Assembly (NCBI RefSeq): GCF_003711515.1
Contig: NW_021167080.1
Span: 6,342,346-6,406,345, forward strand
Direction of reading: 5' to 3'
DNA from: Sodiomyces alkalinus F11
Taxonomy: Eukaryota > Ascomycota > Sordariomycetes > Glomerellales > Plectosphaerellaceae
DNA: 64,000 nucleotides
The notes under the pieces are model-generated. The model saw only the letters and a program-made list of their open reading frames with translations. It searched no databases and was not told the origin of the DNA. Positions within the stretch are counted from its first letter, which is position 1; every line of letters starts with the position of its first letter. Shown here piece after piece: positions 63,559-64,000 of the stretch. The translations under genes and the position numbers were made by a program.

Positions 63559-64000
63559 ATCAACCACGACAACTTGGAAAGGGTTTCTATGTTTCTATTC
63601 CATTTCGCCATGCAGCAGGTTCTGGAAACAGGCTACATGGGCGTCGACTCTGCAGCGCCCTATTGATCGGTGGCTGTGCAGCTGCTGATGGGCCATCCTC
63701 AGTGTCGACTCCCCTGTTACGCGACCTTTCCGCAGATCCAGAACCCTCAGTCTCACAAGTCGACAGGGCTTATGAGAGGCGCCGTCTGGCACGGATCTTC
63801 AGCCCAGCTGGGCCGTTCGTTCCGCAAATGCGGCCAACTCAGACTGAGACACGCGGACGCAAGCCCCCGTCTTCTCGAACTCCGAGACACAATAAGAGGT
63901 GGACACTGAGACGTCTTGGCGTACAACAAGCCATACCAGCTGCTATGCTACTAAGCATCAGAGTCGAACAAGCTGCACTTTCACGTCCAGTGGGGCTTGG
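63559..64000. other. Right-edge intergenic sequence
   Basis: 3' side of the 62682 gene to the window end. Short frames only; a gene starting beyond the edge cannot be excluded. Confidence 0.5.

Overview
The window is nuclear DNA of a filamentous ascomycete (Pezizomycotina, most likely Sordariomycetes). The basis is GC-rich coding frames with G/C-biased third positions, short introns (about 55-300 nt) with GTRNGT donors, CTAAC/CTGAC branch points and YAG acceptors, monocistronic genes separated by 0.3-5 kb, and the gene set itself: VAC7, AXL2-like, DysF/Mug65-like and fungal M-repeat families beside universal eukaryotic genes. No tRNA, rRNA, transposon, virus-derived gene, CRISPR or secondary-metabolite cluster was recognised. 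The order looks like ordinary housekeeping chromosome.

Layout, left to right. FLC-type TRP-like membrane protein (-, 836-3152); coiled-coil M-repeat protein (+, 6622-8736); VAC7 regulator of PI(3,5)P2 synthesis (-, 10167-12908); a 5.4-kb gene-free stretch; nine-exon DIM1 18S rRNA dimethylase (-, 18313-20037), divergent from the PRP6/PRP1 tri-snRNP splicing factor (+, 20619-23516); a small calcofluor-hypersensitivity-type protein (-, 23914-24547); DysF-domain protein (+, 26316-27909); mitochondrial PPR-like protein (+, 28466-31153); PP2C phosphatase Ptc2/3 (-, 32235-34538); Axl2-like cadherin-fold membrane protein (-, 36505-39678); EFM6-like methyltransferase (+, 41018-42075); secreted double-psi beta-barrel protein (+, 44589-45479); TFIIIC tau55-like subunit (-, 46082-47675), divergent from HIS7 (+, 48270-50028); ornithine decarboxylase antizyme (-, 50554-51619); Yippee-like zinc protein (+, 53997-54917); DUG1-like M20 dipeptidase (-, 55424-56925); MPE1 3'-end processing factor (+, 58206-60240); GET3 tail-anchored-protein ATPase (-, 61030-62150); an unrecognised conserved-looking gene (+, 62682-63558).

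The most interesting object is the antizyme gene. Its zero frame stops at TCC-TGA after 55 codons, and the conserved antizyme domain lies in the +1 frame, so a full product needs polyamine-controlled +1 ribosomal frameshifting. A perfect 7-bp inverted repeat overlaps the shift site. Other points are a FLC gene whose C-terminal motif sits in a 34-nt last exon behind a donor that carries a stop codon, two in-frame stop-free introns, a possible mitochondrial presequence on the DUG1 homologue, a Gcn4/CPC-1 consensus upstream of HIS7, and an unresolved reading-frame switch in the 5' half of the DysF gene. Intergenic DNA is peppered with short TACGAAGTA / TACTCCGTA / CTAAGGTAC type palindromic motifs.

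Exon boundaries were assigned by hand from splice consensus, reading-frame continuity and remembered family motifs. No alignment or search was run.
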